Source of the DNA: an uncultured Clostridia bacterium
GTDB taxonomy: Bacteria > Bacillota > Clostridia > Christensenellales > Aristaeellaceae
NCBI GenBank assembly: GCA_937894675.1
Contig: CALCQO010000023.1
Span: 1-64,000 of the forward strand
Length of the DNA stretch: 64,000 bases
Reading direction: 5' to 3'
The notes beneath the pieces are model-generated. The model was not told where the DNA came from. It searched no databases and saw only the letters and a list, made by a program, of their open reading frames with translations. Positions 44,319 through 52,330 of the stretch are shown piece after piece. How positions within the stretch are numbered: position 1 is the first letter of the stretch; every line of letters begins with the position of its first letter. The position numbers and the translations under genes were made by a program.

Positions 44319-45050
44319 TCAGCCTGCGCTGTAGGGTATAACGGCGACAATCTGATCCTCAATGTAGATCAGATAGTACAGCACATTGCCCTGGGACTGA
44401 TAGTTGTTGATGAACTCCTGGGCATTGGCGGCGCGGACAGGGTTTTGCATTGTGCCATAATAAAACAGGCAGTTTTCCGCGCACTGGTAGCCTTTGTAAA
44501 TATAGTTGGAATCGTTGATGAAGGTGGACACATTGGAAAAAGGCTGATACTGCAGCGTAATTAAATCTGCGGAAATGCTGCACACATTGTCCTTGATGCT
44601 GATATCGGTGATGTAGCCAGCGGATACCCGGGTTCTGCGCTCGCTGGGGCGGCGCTGCAGGTAGATGGTATAGGTGGTTTGACCCGTCAGCACACGGTTC
44701 GCGTCATACGCGGACACGGTGATGGTGGCCACCTGGGGTTCATTATTCATTTGAATAATCTGGGATTGCTGCCCGCTTTGCACCACCTGTCCATTCACCG
44801 TGATAACGGAAGCGGGGGAGGAGGCGGTGGGCGTAAACCGAATTCTGCTGACCCAGTCCGCGACGGTCAGCAGATAGGTATCCTGGTAGGGGTCAAAACG
44901 TTCCGGCAGCATGATGCCTGTGTTGGGCGCGTTATGAACAAGGTTCTGCAAGCGCTCGGCGGGCAAAACGCTTTGCGCCTGCGTGCTGCCTACCGGCAAA
45001 ATGGTCAGCGACAAGGCAAGCAGAAGGAGCAATGGAATGGTTCTTTTCAT
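44319..45050 (-). CDS. Secreted protein with a cadherin-like beta-sandwich domain
   Basis: 243 residues. A signal peptide (1-25, ending GSTQAQS) is followed by a region similar to the cadherin-like domain PF12733: FDPYQDTYLLTVADWVSRIRFTPTAS, ITVNGQVV and ATITVSAYD (about 52-130). The C-terminal part (about 145-243) has three cysteines and a YYLIYIEDQIVAVIPY end that I do not recognise. GGAGGTATCGCC precedes ATG 45050. The function is unknown; an extracellular role is likely. Confidence 0.7.
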   Translation of the reverse strand: MKRTIPLLLLLALSLTILPVGSTQAQSVLPAERLQNLVHNAPNTGIMLPERFDPYQDTYLLTVADWVSRIRFTPTASSPASVITVNGQVVQSGQQSQIIQMNNEPQVATITVSAYDANRVLTGQTTYTIYLQRRPSERRTRVSAGYITDISIKDNVCSISADLITLQYQPFSNVSTFINDSNYIYKGYQCAENCLFYYGTMQNPVRAANAQEFINNYQSQGNVLYYLIYIEDQIVAVIPYSAG

Positions 45051-45107
45051 GGCGATACCTCCTTGCGGTCTCTACCCATACAACGCGGAAACAGAGGGTT
45101 TTCTTGC

Positions 45108-46424
45108 TCAGGTACGGATGAAAGCGTCATAGATGGCGCAGATAGCCTTAGTCAAATCGTGCTCGTCAATGCCAATCAGCATGCTCAGTTCCGTGGGGGT
45201 CTGGAGCATGGTTTTAATGCTGATGCCCTGCTCGGCGATGGCGGTAAACAAACGGGCCGCGGTGCCGAACTGCTTGAGCATGCCTGTGCCCACGGTGGCT
45301 ACCATGGCCAGGCCGTCATGGATGGTAATCTGGTCGGGGCTGACCACCTTGCTGATTTTGTCCATGATTTCATCACGGTGGGGAGTCAGACTGGCTGTGG
45401 GCAGGATAACGCACATGGCGTCAATGCCAGTGGGCAGATGCTCAAAATTCAGATTGCACTCCTCAAATACCTGCAGCACTTTGCGCCCGAAACCAACCTC
45501 GGCGTTCATCCGGTCCTTCTCTATCATCACGGTGGAGAATCCCTTGCGTCCGGCGATGCCGGTCACAATGGGGGTGACGCCGTTGCGCAGGGGGCTGTAG
45601 TGAATCATGGTGCCCGGATGCAGGGGGTCGTTCGTGTTGCGGATATTGGTGGGGATGCCTGCCATGCGCACCGGGAACACGGCGTCCTCGTGCAGCACGG
45701 AAGCGCCCATGTAGGACAGTTCCCGCAGTTCCCGGTAGGTCATATCCTGGATGAACTTGGCATCCGGCACAACCCTTGGGTCGGCGGTGCGGAAACCCGA
45801 TACATCCGTCCAGTTTTCATATGTATCGGCATTCAAGCCCCGAGCAACCAAAGCGCCGCTGATGTCGCTGCCGCCTCTTGAAAATACATGAACCTTCCCC
45901 TTGCGGTCGGCACCGTAAAAGCCGGGAATTACCGCGTCATGCAGGGGCATGACATGCTCCTCGATCAAGCGGTAGGTTTCGTTCTGATCCAGGTTGCCGT
46001 TTTCTTCAAAGCGGATGACATCCGCCGCGTCGACAAAGGGAATGCCCAGGTACGCGGCCAGCAGAAGGCCGTTTAGGTACTCGCCGCGGCTCGCGGCGTA
46101 GTCCCGGGTTTCGCCGCCTTGGATCCGCTCCTGGGCGATGGCCAGTTCGCTGACGAGTTTTTCATTGTTGACGCCAAGATCAGCCGCGATGCGCAGGTAG
46201 CGGGCACGGATGCGGTCGAACACCGACGCGCAGGACGAACCAGTGGTCACAATCTGATGGCAGGTCAGCAGTAGGTCCGTTATTTTTTCGTCTTTATCAT
46301 GCTGCTTTCCCGGCGCGCTGGGGACAATATAGCGCCTTTCCGGGTCGCTTTTAATAATCGCGCCAACCTTTTCAAACTGCTGGGCATCCGCCAGGGATGT
46401 GCCGCCGAACTTCGCAACAATCAT
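45108..46424 (-). CDS. Aspartate kinase
   Basis: 438-residue entry enzyme of lysine, threonine and methionine synthesis. The kinase motif is VAKFGGTSLAD at the N-terminus, with SRGGSDISGALVARGL in the catalytic domain. Two C-terminal ACT domains (about 300-438) imply allosteric control by an amino acid. AAAGGCGGTTCC precedes ATG 46424. It has its own promoter. Confidence 0.95.
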   Translation of the reverse strand: MIVAKFGGTSLADAQQFEKVGAIIKSDPERRYIVPSAPGKQHDKDEKITDLLLTCHQIVTTGSSCASVFDRIRARYLRIAADLGVNNEKLVSELAIAQERIQGGETRDYAASRGEYLNGLLLAAYLGIPFVDAADVIRFEENGNLDQNETYRLIEEHVMPLHDAVIPGFYGADRKGKVHVFSRGGSDISGALVARGLNADTYENWTDVSGFRTADPRVVPDAKFIQDMTYRELRELSYMGASVLHEDAVFPVRMAGIPTNIRNTNDPLHPGTMIHYSPLRNGVTPIVTGIAGRKGFSTVMIEKDRMNAEVGFGRKVLQVFEECNLNFEHLPTGIDAMCVILPTASLTPHRDEIMDKISKVVSPDQITIHDGLAMVATVGTGMLKQFGTAARLFTAIAEQGISIKTMLQTPTELSMLIGIDEHDLTKAICAIYDAFIRT

Positions 46425-46461
46425 GATGGAACCGCCTTTCAGGACATACGAGTAATATGGT

Positions 46462-46491
46462 ATTTTAGCCTGTATTCACTTTGGATGTCAA
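46462..46491 (-). promoter_or_regulatory. Promoter of the aspartate kinase gene
   Basis: TTGACA (complement of 46486-46491), an 18-bp spacer and TAAAAT (complement of 46462-46467). It is back to back with the tRNA-Pro promoter. Confidence 0.75.
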
Positions 46492-46541
46492 CAGAAAGGC
46501 GATGAATCAGGGGATTCCCGCGAGAAAAGTGAAAATACCGC

Positions 46542-46570
46542 TTGACAAGCTCGGGAATAATGGGTAATAT
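46542..46570 (+). promoter_or_regulatory. Promoter of tRNA-Pro
   Basis: TTGACA (46542-46547), a 17-bp spacer and TAATAT (46565-46570). Confidence 0.8.
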
Positions 46571-46594
46571 ACATTTTGTGCGTTCGTCGCGTAT

Positions 46595-46671
46595 CTGGGT
46601 GTGGCGCAGTTTGGTAGCGTGCTTGAATGGGGTTCAAGAGGCCGGAGGTTCGAATCCTCTCACCCAGACCA
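46595..46671 (+). tRNA. tRNA-Pro (anticodon GGG)
   Basis: Cloverleaf with acceptor CTGGGTG/CACCCAG, anticodon stem CTTGA/TCAAG around ATGGGGT, T arm GGAGG-TTCGAAT-CCTCT, discriminator A and encoded CCA. The anticodon GGG reads CCC and CCT. Confidence 0.95.
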
Positions 46672-46674
46672 GAA

Positions 46675-46709
46675 AGTCTTGTAAAGGGTACTTTGCAAGG
46701 CTTTTTTTG
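46675..46709 (+). terminator. Terminator of tRNA-Pro
   Basis: A 12-bp stem (46675-46686 with 46691-46702, two G-T pairs), loop GGTA, then seven Ts. Confidence 0.9.
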
Positions 46710-46895
46710 TGGAGAAAGGATAATGAACAACGCTGTTTGAAATGAAGCTTTCCCAATCGCAAAAAAGCCTCTTTCTACAGGAGTTGAATACTTTGATAAT
46801 GATGCTTTAGGGAACAACACAACACTATCCATCCCCGAAATACGCAATAAACGATAATATGCATTGATATTTCTGATAAAACAGCGGTTTGGGTG

Positions 46896-46924
46896 TTGAC
46901 ATCGCATGATTATTTGGTTAAAAT
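46896..46924 (+). promoter_or_regulatory. Promoter of rplM-rpsI
   Basis: TTGACA (46896-46901) and TAAAAT (46919-46924) 17 bp apart. Confidence 0.85.
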
Positions 46925-46929
46925 AGCCT

Positions 46930-47030
46930 TTGCATCAATGCACTCCGATTAGCCCCGGGTGCAATTGGCTTCAAGCGGAACATGCGACCATCATGCTCAG
47001 CTTACACCGAATTCTTAGGAGGAAGATCAC
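46930..47030 (+). other. 5' leader of rplM-rpsI
   Basis: About 100 untranslated bases between promoter and rplM. Ribosomal operons of this kind often carry an L13-binding leader, but I could not fold a convincing match. The stretch from the tRNA terminator to the promoter (46710-46895) shows nothing recognisable. Confidence 0.35.
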
Positions 47031-47465
47031 TTGAACACCTTTATGGCAAATGCGCAAAATGTTGAGCGCAAATGGTATGTCGTTGATGCAAACGGCATGG
47101 TGCTGGGCCGTCTGGCCAGCCAGGTTGCCAACATTCTTCGTGGCAAACACAAGCCCACCTATACCCCCCATGTTGATACGGGCGACTATGTCATCATCGT
47201 CAACGCGGACAAAGTTGTTTTAACCGGCAAAAAGCTTGATCAAAAGATTTATTATCATCATACCGGATATCCCGGTGGTTTGCGTGAAACCAAGTACCGC
47301 AAGCTGATGAGCGACAAGCCTGAGTTTGCTGTCCAGCATGCTGTCGTCGGCATGCTGCCCAAGGGGCCTTTGGGACGCGCCATGGCCAAGAAGCTCCATA
47401 TCTATGCCGGCAGCGAGCATGGTCATGAAGCGCAGAAACCCGAAGCACTCAGCTTCAGCAAATGA
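47031..47465 (+). CDS. rplM: 50S ribosomal protein L13
   Basis: 144 residues. The family core is KWYVVDANGMVLGRLASQVANILRGKHKP. The start is TTG 47031 (MNTFMANAQ), because AGGAGG is eight bases upstream and the MxTFMA beginning is conserved in the family. It is followed by rpsI as in most bacteria. Confidence 0.97.
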   Translation: MNTFMANAQNVERKWYVVDANGMVLGRLASQVANILRGKHKPTYTPHVDTGDYVIIVNADKVVLTGKKLDQKIYYHHTGYPGGLRETKYRKLMSDKPEFAVQHAVVGMLPKGPLGRAMAKKLHIYAGSEHGHEAQKPEALSFSK

Positions 47466-47485
47466 GCGGAAGGAGAACATCATCA

Positions 47486-47872
47486 ATGCAATCTGATTTT
47501 CATGCAGTAGGCCGCCGTAAGAAGGCAGTAGCCCGCGTGCGCCTGGTGCCTGGCAAGGGCAATATTGTTGTCAACAAGCGTGATTTGGACCATTATTTCG
47601 GTCTGGAAACCTTGAAGATGACCGTTCGTCAGCCGCTGGAGCTGACCAAGACCAATGGTTTTGACGTCATGGTGAACGTTGTGGGCGGCGGTTTGACCGG
47701 CCAGTCCGGCGCCATCCGTCACGGCATCAGCCGTGCCCTGATCAAAGCCAATCCGGAACTGCGGGAAGCCTTGAAAAAGGCCGGGTTCCTGACCCGCGAT
47801 CCCCGTATGAAGGAGCGCAAGAAGTACGGCCTTAAGGGTGCCCGCCGTGCCCCCCAGTTCTCCAAGCGCTAA
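47486..47872 (+). CDS. rpsI: 30S ribosomal protein S9
   Basis: 128 residues with AVGRRKKAVARVRLVPG at the start, GQSGAIRHGISRAL in the middle and the C-terminal KKYGLKGARRAPQFSKR tail that reaches the P-site tRNA. GGAAGGAG stands about ten bases upstream. Confidence 0.97.
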   Translation: MQSDFHAVGRRKKAVARVRLVPGKGNIVVNKRDLDHYFGLETLKMTVRQPLELTKTNGFDVMVNVVGGGLTGQSGAIRHGISRALIKANPELREALKKAGFLTRDPRMKERKKYGLKGARRAPQFSKR

Positions 47873-47892
47873 TTATATCCCAGGAAACAATC

Positions 47893-47919
47893 AGCTGCCG
47901 CAATCGCGGCAGCTTTTTT
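47893..47919 (+). terminator. Terminator of rplM-rpsI
   Basis: AGCTGCCGC (47893-47901) pairs with GCGGCAGCT (47906-47914), followed by a run of Ts. Confidence 0.93.
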
Positions 47920-47965
47920 CATTATATTCCTCATATTGCTGTGTGAATGAAAGAGGAGATGCAAC

Positions 47966-49276
47966 CTACTTTCGCAACCCCTTTGGGTAATGGTTTTTCA
48001 GCTGTCCCTGCACCGCCTTGCCCCAGCCCAGCTGCCACCCGTCAAAGGTAGGGGCAACCCAGCCAGTGAAGTGCTCTGGAATATTTAATACCTCTCCATG
48101 AAGGTACCGATAGACATCCGGCAAGGCAAGGGGTAGCTGCTGCCTTGCTTTGCGTGCCAGTGCCAGGGCGTGATCCGGCTGGAAGATGTTTCCCTTCATT
48201 TTCCCAACGTGCAGCCCAAACCGAAGAACAGGCACCCCGTTGAAGGAGAAGGGGACAGGAGGGGCGGAGACAATGGTTTCCCCAAACTTTGTCAGGTGGC
48301 TAATGGGTTCGAGCATGATGTCTTTCAGGTTGGCAGCGGCTCTGTCCTCCGCGGCAGGCTGGTTCATGGGTTTGATGCTGCTTTCCTCGTTTCCATCCTT
48401 TTCCAGCAGGGCGGCAAAGTGTCCTTCCCCGCGGCGCAGGTGCGGCCATACCCGCGCCATCCCCTCCGGCGCGGAGATTTCCGGCGGCACTGAAAAAGGA
48501 ACCAGGTGAAACGCCGGGTGGCGTAATAAAAACTGCTGGATAACCCCTTCGTTTTCTACTTCATTGAGTGTGCAGGTGCTGTATACCAGCCTGCCGCCAG
48601 GCCGCAGCAAGGCGGCGGCAGATTCCAGAATAGACAGTTGGCGCTGGGCGCATTGGCGGGGGGAATTATCCTTCCATTCTGTGCGGGCGGCAGGGTCTTT
48701 GCGGAACATCCCTTCCCCGGAGCAGGGCGCGTCCACAAGGATTTTGTCAAACTGCAAGGCCCACCTGTTGGCGAGAAAATCGGGGGAGGCGTTTGTCACA
48801 TAAGCGTGGGCTATCCCCATTCTCTCTATGTTCCTGCTGAGGATCCGGGCTCTGGACGGGTTGATTTCATTGCAGACCAAGCACCCCCGCCCCTCCATCA
48901 GAGCGGCTAACTGGGTGGATTTGCCGCCGGGAGCCGCGCATAAATCCAGTACCGTTTCCCCGGGTTTGGGGTCAAGGATACGGGCAGGCAGCATGGCGCT
49001 GGGCTCCTGCAGGTAGTACGCGCCTGCCTCATGCAAAGGATGAGACCCCGGCGTTTCATTGTCCTTAAGGTACCGGGCGCTTGGTTCCCAGGGTACCGCT
49101 TCCGTAAGGGGAAAGGGAATCAGCCCGTCTTTTGCCCGATACCTGACGGCATGGAAAGGGGGCTCATCATAGGTACGCAAAAAACGGGGATAATCATCCC
49201 CCAGCATCCGCCGCATGGCAGATAAAAAGCCGCCCGGCAGAGCAGGCGGGCTTTGTTCTACTTTATGATTGGCCAT
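47966..49276 (-). CDS. RsmB/RsmF-family rRNA 5-methylcytosine methyltransferase
   Basis: About 436 residues. The NOL1/NOP2/Sun core has the SAM site LDLCAAPGGKST, the DAPCSGEGMFR motif with one catalytic cysteine and the YSTCTLNEVEN motif with the second. A C-terminal RsmF-like domain follows from about residue 290 (FGLHVGKMKGNIFQPDHALAL). ATG 49276 or 49291 are both possible; both overlap the upstream gene, and the family match PALPGGFLSAMRRMLGDDYP rules out a start after the hairpin at 49226-49254. The target nucleotide is not determined. Confidence 0.9.
   Translation of the reverse strand: MANHKVEQSPPALPGGFLSAMRRMLGDDYPRFLRTYDEPPFHAVRYRAKDGLIPFPLTEAVPWEPSARYLKDNETPGSHPLHEAGAYYLQEPSAMLPARILDPKPGETVLDLCAAPGGKSTQLAALMEGRGCLVCNEINPSRARILSRNIERMGIAHAYVTNASPDFLANRWALQFDKILVDAPCSGEGMFRKDPAARTEWKDNSPRQCAQRQLSILESAAALLRPGGRLVYSTCTLNEVENEGVIQQFLLRHPAFHLVPFSVPPEISAPEGMARVWPHLRRGEGHFAALLEKDGNEESSIKPMNQPAAEDRAAANLKDIMLEPISHLTKFGETIVSAPPVPFSFNGVPVLRFGLHVGKMKGNIFQPDHALALARKARQQLPLALPDVYRYLHGEVLNIPEHFTGWVAPTFDGWQLGWGKAVQGQLKNHYPKGLRK
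49226..49254 (-). terminator. Terminator-like hairpin inside the RsmF-like gene's 5' end
   Basis: On the minus strand AAGCCCGCC can pair with GGCGGCTT (one bulged C), followed by five Ts, just after the stop of the upstream gene but within the methylase reading frame. It may partly terminate cdaA-cdaR transcription. Confidence 0.45.
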
Positions 49277-50213
49277 TGTAATAGCCGTCATCCTGCGCTT
49301 GGGGAGGATGAATGGCAGCGTCCCTGTATTGGTAGGATTCCGGATACACAGGGCTTCTGAAAGTGTTTTCAGGGTTGACCGGGGGCGGGAACGCCCGCAC
49401 GTCTTCGTCTTCCAAATCTCTGGGAATCTGCTTGAGCAAATGCCCGAGGATACCGCCTGAGGAATTCTTCTGCCGACCCCGGCTTCTTCTTTTGCGCGGC
49501 GCGGAGGACGGCATGGCGTTGTCCTCTGCGGGCTCTATTGCCTCAGGCACATAGGAGTCGTAATAAGACTGCATTTCCGGTGAAATCAGCGGCGCTTCCT
49601 CTTGTATATAGGGGGTTTCATATAGCTGCGCGTCCGCTAGCGGTTCCATGTAAGCGGGGGAAACATCCTCCGCGTATTCGGGCGGCGGCATATAGGGGTC
49701 AAGTGCGTTCTGCCCATCGGGACGCATATACTGGTTGTGGTAAACATCGTCCGGCGGTAGGCTGTTCATATCGGTGTCATTGTTTTGCGGGGGCATTTCG
49801 TATACCGGCTGCTGCTGATACGCTGGTGTGTACTGGACCTGGGGAACATCATCCCACAGCCCGGGGAGGGGCGGCTCCTCATCGCTGGTAACCCATTGAG
49901 CAATCTGGTCTCTGTATTCCGGCGACATTTCACCATGCTCCATGGATTGGTACGCGGTAGCCATCTGCTTTTGCTGCTTGCGGGCAAGGCCTTTGGAACG
50001 CCACACATAATGGGGACGCCAACGGATGAACCACACAATAAAATCCGCCGCGGTTCCGGCCAGTACAAGAACAATCAGCAGCGGCAGCCATATTTTTGCC
50101 AAAAACGAAGTAAAGCCTGCCTGATCATTGTTGATTGTGCTCCAGGCCTCATTGGCGACATTTCCTGTCCAGCCCAGTAAAACGCTGAACAACCAATCTG
50201 CAAACGCGTTCAT
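49263..50213 (-). CDS. Unknown membrane protein with a Pro/Tyr-rich cytoplasmic or linker tail
   Basis: I do not recognise this 316-residue protein. A hydrophobic segment lies at about 40-63 (IWLPLLIVLVLAGTAADFIVWF) after a weakly hydrophobic N-terminus, then RWRPHYVWRSKG, a region rich in Q, M and E, and a long acidic Pro/Tyr/Asn-rich stretch (about 115-235). A basic patch RKRRSRGRQK (near 241-250) is followed by another acidic, Pro-rich end. It overlaps cdaR by four bases (ATGA), so it belongs to the c-di-AMP operon where glmM is often found. It may be a cell-envelope scaffold. Confidence 0.6.
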   Translation of the reverse strand: MNAFADWLFSVLLGWTGNVANEAWSTINNDQAGFTSFLAKIWLPLLIVLVLAGTAADFIVWFIRWRPHYVWRSKGLARKQQKQMATAYQSMEHGEMSPEYRDQIAQWVTSDEEPPLPGLWDDVPQVQYTPAYQQQPVYEMPPQNNDTDMNSLPPDDVYHNQYMRPDGQNALDPYMPPPEYAEDVSPAYMEPLADAQLYETPYIQEEAPLISPEMQSYYDSYVPEAIEPAEDNAMPSSAPRKRRSRGRQKNSSGGILGHLLKQIPRDLEDEDVRAFPPPVNPENTFRSPVYPESYQYRDAAIHPPQAQDDGYYNGQS

Positions 50214-51298
50214 TCTACAAAGGTATCCCCTGCGGCGGCAGACTCGATGGTGATGGTGACATATACCGCGTTGGCGCTCATATGGTAGGCTTCCTCAGGG
50301 CGCTTTACTTTTACCGAGCGGATGAGGGTATCGGATGCGCCGGAGATGTCAATGGGGGCATCCACATCCAGCAGGGTAAGGGTTTCCATCAGTTCATTGC
50401 TACCAGCCACATTCAGCATGGCCGGATCAATCTTGATATCCGTCACAACGTATCCCTCCGCGGGCTGTCCGGTTGTAATGCCGCTGCGGTTGATGGCGAT
50501 GGGCTGAAGGCGGTACAGGGTTTGCTCCACCAGCAGGGAATCCAAAAGGATGGACTCGCTGGTTACCTCCACTAAGTTGCTGGTTATGGCGTTGTCATTG
50601 TTGTCGTACAATTTAAATGGCACAGCGTTGAACTGGGTCCTGGCGGCGGGGCTCAGCAGGGAGTTGTTATAGGTAGCGACGCAGCGCACCACATTCTGGA
50701 TGATGCTGCGGGGCCCTGAGATATTTACCATGGCGGGATCCACGCTGGGGGTGCTGGAGAAAAATCCCGCGGGAATGGTGCCCGTTTCATTCAGCTGCAC
50801 AGGAATACGCCGTCTGGTGATGTAGTTGTCCACTTCGACGGTAATTTCGCTAACAGACAGCCAAGTCACATTTCCGTAGGTTGTGTTGCTGGTGTATATC
50901 ACAGGCAGCTTCTGGGTGCCGGTGTCGGTGATGCGGGACAGATCCACCCGCACATTATAGTTGGAGGGGGTTACGGTATCATACACCCGCTGGGGTACAT
51001 CCACCCGCATGCGGATGGGCTGCAAGTCCTCCAAACCGCTTACCACAATCAGCCCTTCCCGCTGCAGCGCGTCCTTATTGATAATATTTATCGCAACATC
51101 CTGGAAATTCTTTTCCCTGGTCAAGGAGGTGTTTTGGGAAATCAAACCGCCCCACAGCAATACCGCCAGGAAGATGCTCAGCAGCTTCCATGGCCACCGG
51201 TAAGCGACAAGGCGTCCGACAGTTTTCAGCAGTTCGCCCGCTGTTGCTGTCTTATCCGTTGTTTCAGTTTTAGGGGTAATATCTGGTTTACTGCTCAT
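50210..51298 (-). CDS. cdaR: CdaR (YbbR-domain) regulator of diadenylate cyclase
   Basis: 362 residues: a membrane helix at about 33-52 (WPWKLLSIFLAVLLWGGLIS) and then four extracellular YbbR repeats (for example NIINKDALQREGLIVVSGLEDLQPIRMRV and VDVPQRVYD). CdaR binds CdaA and modulates c-di-AMP synthesis. It overlaps cdaA by 11 bases. Confidence 0.9.
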   Translation of the reverse strand: MSSKPDITPKTETTDKTATAGELLKTVGRLVAYRWPWKLLSIFLAVLLWGGLISQNTSLTREKNFQDVAINIINKDALQREGLIVVSGLEDLQPIRMRVDVPQRVYDTVTPSNYNVRVDLSRITDTGTQKLPVIYTSNTTYGNVTWLSVSEITVEVDNYITRRRIPVQLNETGTIPAGFFSSTPSVDPAMVNISGPRSIIQNVVRCVATYNNSLLSPAARTQFNAVPFKLYDNNDNAITSNLVEVTSESILLDSLLVEQTLYRLQPIAINRSGITTGQPAEGYVVTDIKIDPAMLNVAGSNELMETLTLLDVDAPIDISGASDTLIRSVKVKRPEEAYHMSANAVYVTITIESAAAGDTFVE

Positions 51299-52157
51299 CT
51301 CTTGCCTTCCTGGGCATGAACTTATCCTTCAGGGAGTTCCACATACCAATCAACGAGGGCGTGTTATTGTTCAGGTAGATGTCGCTGAGTACCCGGGAAA
51401 GACCTTCCGCGTCCAGGTGACGGGTCAGCTTGCCGCCCTGGGCTGCGCTGATGATGCCGGTTTCCTCGCTGACGATGATAACCATGGCGTCTGTGCTTTC
51501 TGTAACGCCGATGCCCGCCCGGTGGCGTGTGCCAAGGTCGCGGGACAGGTTGCTGGATTCGCTCAATGTCAGCACACAGGCAGCGGCTACAATGCGGTTG
51601 TCGCGGATGATCACGGCGCCGTCATGCAGGGGGGTGTTGGGCTCAAAGATATTGATCAGCAGCGGCCCTGACACCATGGAATCGATGGTGATACCGGTAT
51701 CAATAAAGTCCTTCAGTCCCGTCCGGCGCTCGAACACCAGCAAGGCGCCGATGCGGCGTTTGGACAGACTGAGCATACTTTGGGAAATCTCGGTTATGAT
51801 GCGCTGGTTATCATCCTGAGGGCTTTGAATACGGTCCAACTTAGCGCCCCGGCCGATATGCTCCAGAGCCCGGCGGATTTCCGGCTGGAAAAGAATCATC
51901 AGCACAATCGCCCCGTTGTTGAGCACGCTCATCATTACCCAGTTTACCGCGGTGAGGCCGATAACACCTGAAAGCCAGCTTGCGAAAATCAGCACAATAA
52001 AGCCTTTTAAAACCTGGCTGGCTCTTGTGCCGGAGGTCAGCATCATCAGTTTGTAAATGATGTAGGCGACCAGGAGGATGTCCAGGACATCTTTCAGACC
52101 GGGTCTGTTAAAGATGTTCCATAGAAAATTACTCACACCAACGGTGAATGAGTTCAT
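51288..52157 (-). CDS. cdaA: Diadenylate cyclase CdaA
   Basis: 289 residues. Three hydrophobic segments in the first 95 residues are followed by the DAC domain. The catalytic motifs DGA (179-181, HDGAVII) and RHRAG (211-215, GTRHRAGIG) are intact. It makes c-di-AMP from two ATP; the messenger controls potassium, osmolytes and wall growth. GGAGCATGTGAGAA precedes the ATG. Confidence 0.96.
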   Translation of the reverse strand: MNSFTVGVSNFLWNIFNRPGLKDVLDILLVAYIIYKLMMLTSGTRASQVLKGFIVLIFASWLSGVIGLTAVNWVMMSVLNNGAIVLMILFQPEIRRALEHIGRGAKLDRIQSPQDDNQRIITEISQSMLSLSKRRIGALLVFERRTGLKDFIDTGITIDSMVSGPLLINIFEPNTPLHDGAVIIRDNRIVAAACVLTLSESSNLSRDLGTRHRAGIGVTESTDAMVIIVSEETGIISAAQGGKLTRHLDAEGLSRVLSDIYLNNNTPSLIGMWNSLKDKFMPRKARDEQ

Positions 52158-52189
52158 TTCTCACATGCTCCTTTCCATTTCATATATCC

Positions 52190-52195
52190 AGTATA
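52190..52195 (-). promoter_or_regulatory. -10 element of the cdaA operon
   Basis: TATACT on the minus strand, about 33 bases before cdaA. The -35 is weak (TTATTT at 16 bp). Confidence 0.45.
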
Positions 52196-52283
52196 CTACA
52201 TATCTGTGACGAAATAAACGCTTTCTTCATGAATTTATGGTGAATCCTCATGTTTTACTTTCAAATGGGAGGTTTATTGGGGA

Positions 52284-52312
52284 TTGATAAAAATACCCAT
52301 AGGGGGTATAAT
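52284..52312 (+). promoter_or_regulatory. Promoter of copA-csoR-copZ
   Basis: TTGATA (52284-52289), a 17-bp spacer and TATAAT (52307-52312). It overlaps the CsoR-type operator. Confidence 0.85.
52293..52309 (+). promoter_or_regulatory. CsoR-type copper operator
   Basis: The palindrome ATACCC-ATAGG-GGGTAT matches known CsoR boxes and runs from the spacer into the -10. Bound apo-CsoR would block RNA polymerase, and copper would release it. Confidence 0.8.
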
Positions 52313-52330
52313 ACTGATAGGAGGTTGCCG

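Noticed and set aside
46488..46907. 139-codon open frame on - across tRNA-Pro
   Set aside because: It runs over a tRNA, its terminator and two promoters.
46930..47030. Possible L13-binding leader RNA
   Set aside because: The position fits, but I could not draw a convincing conserved structure, so it is listed only as a leader.
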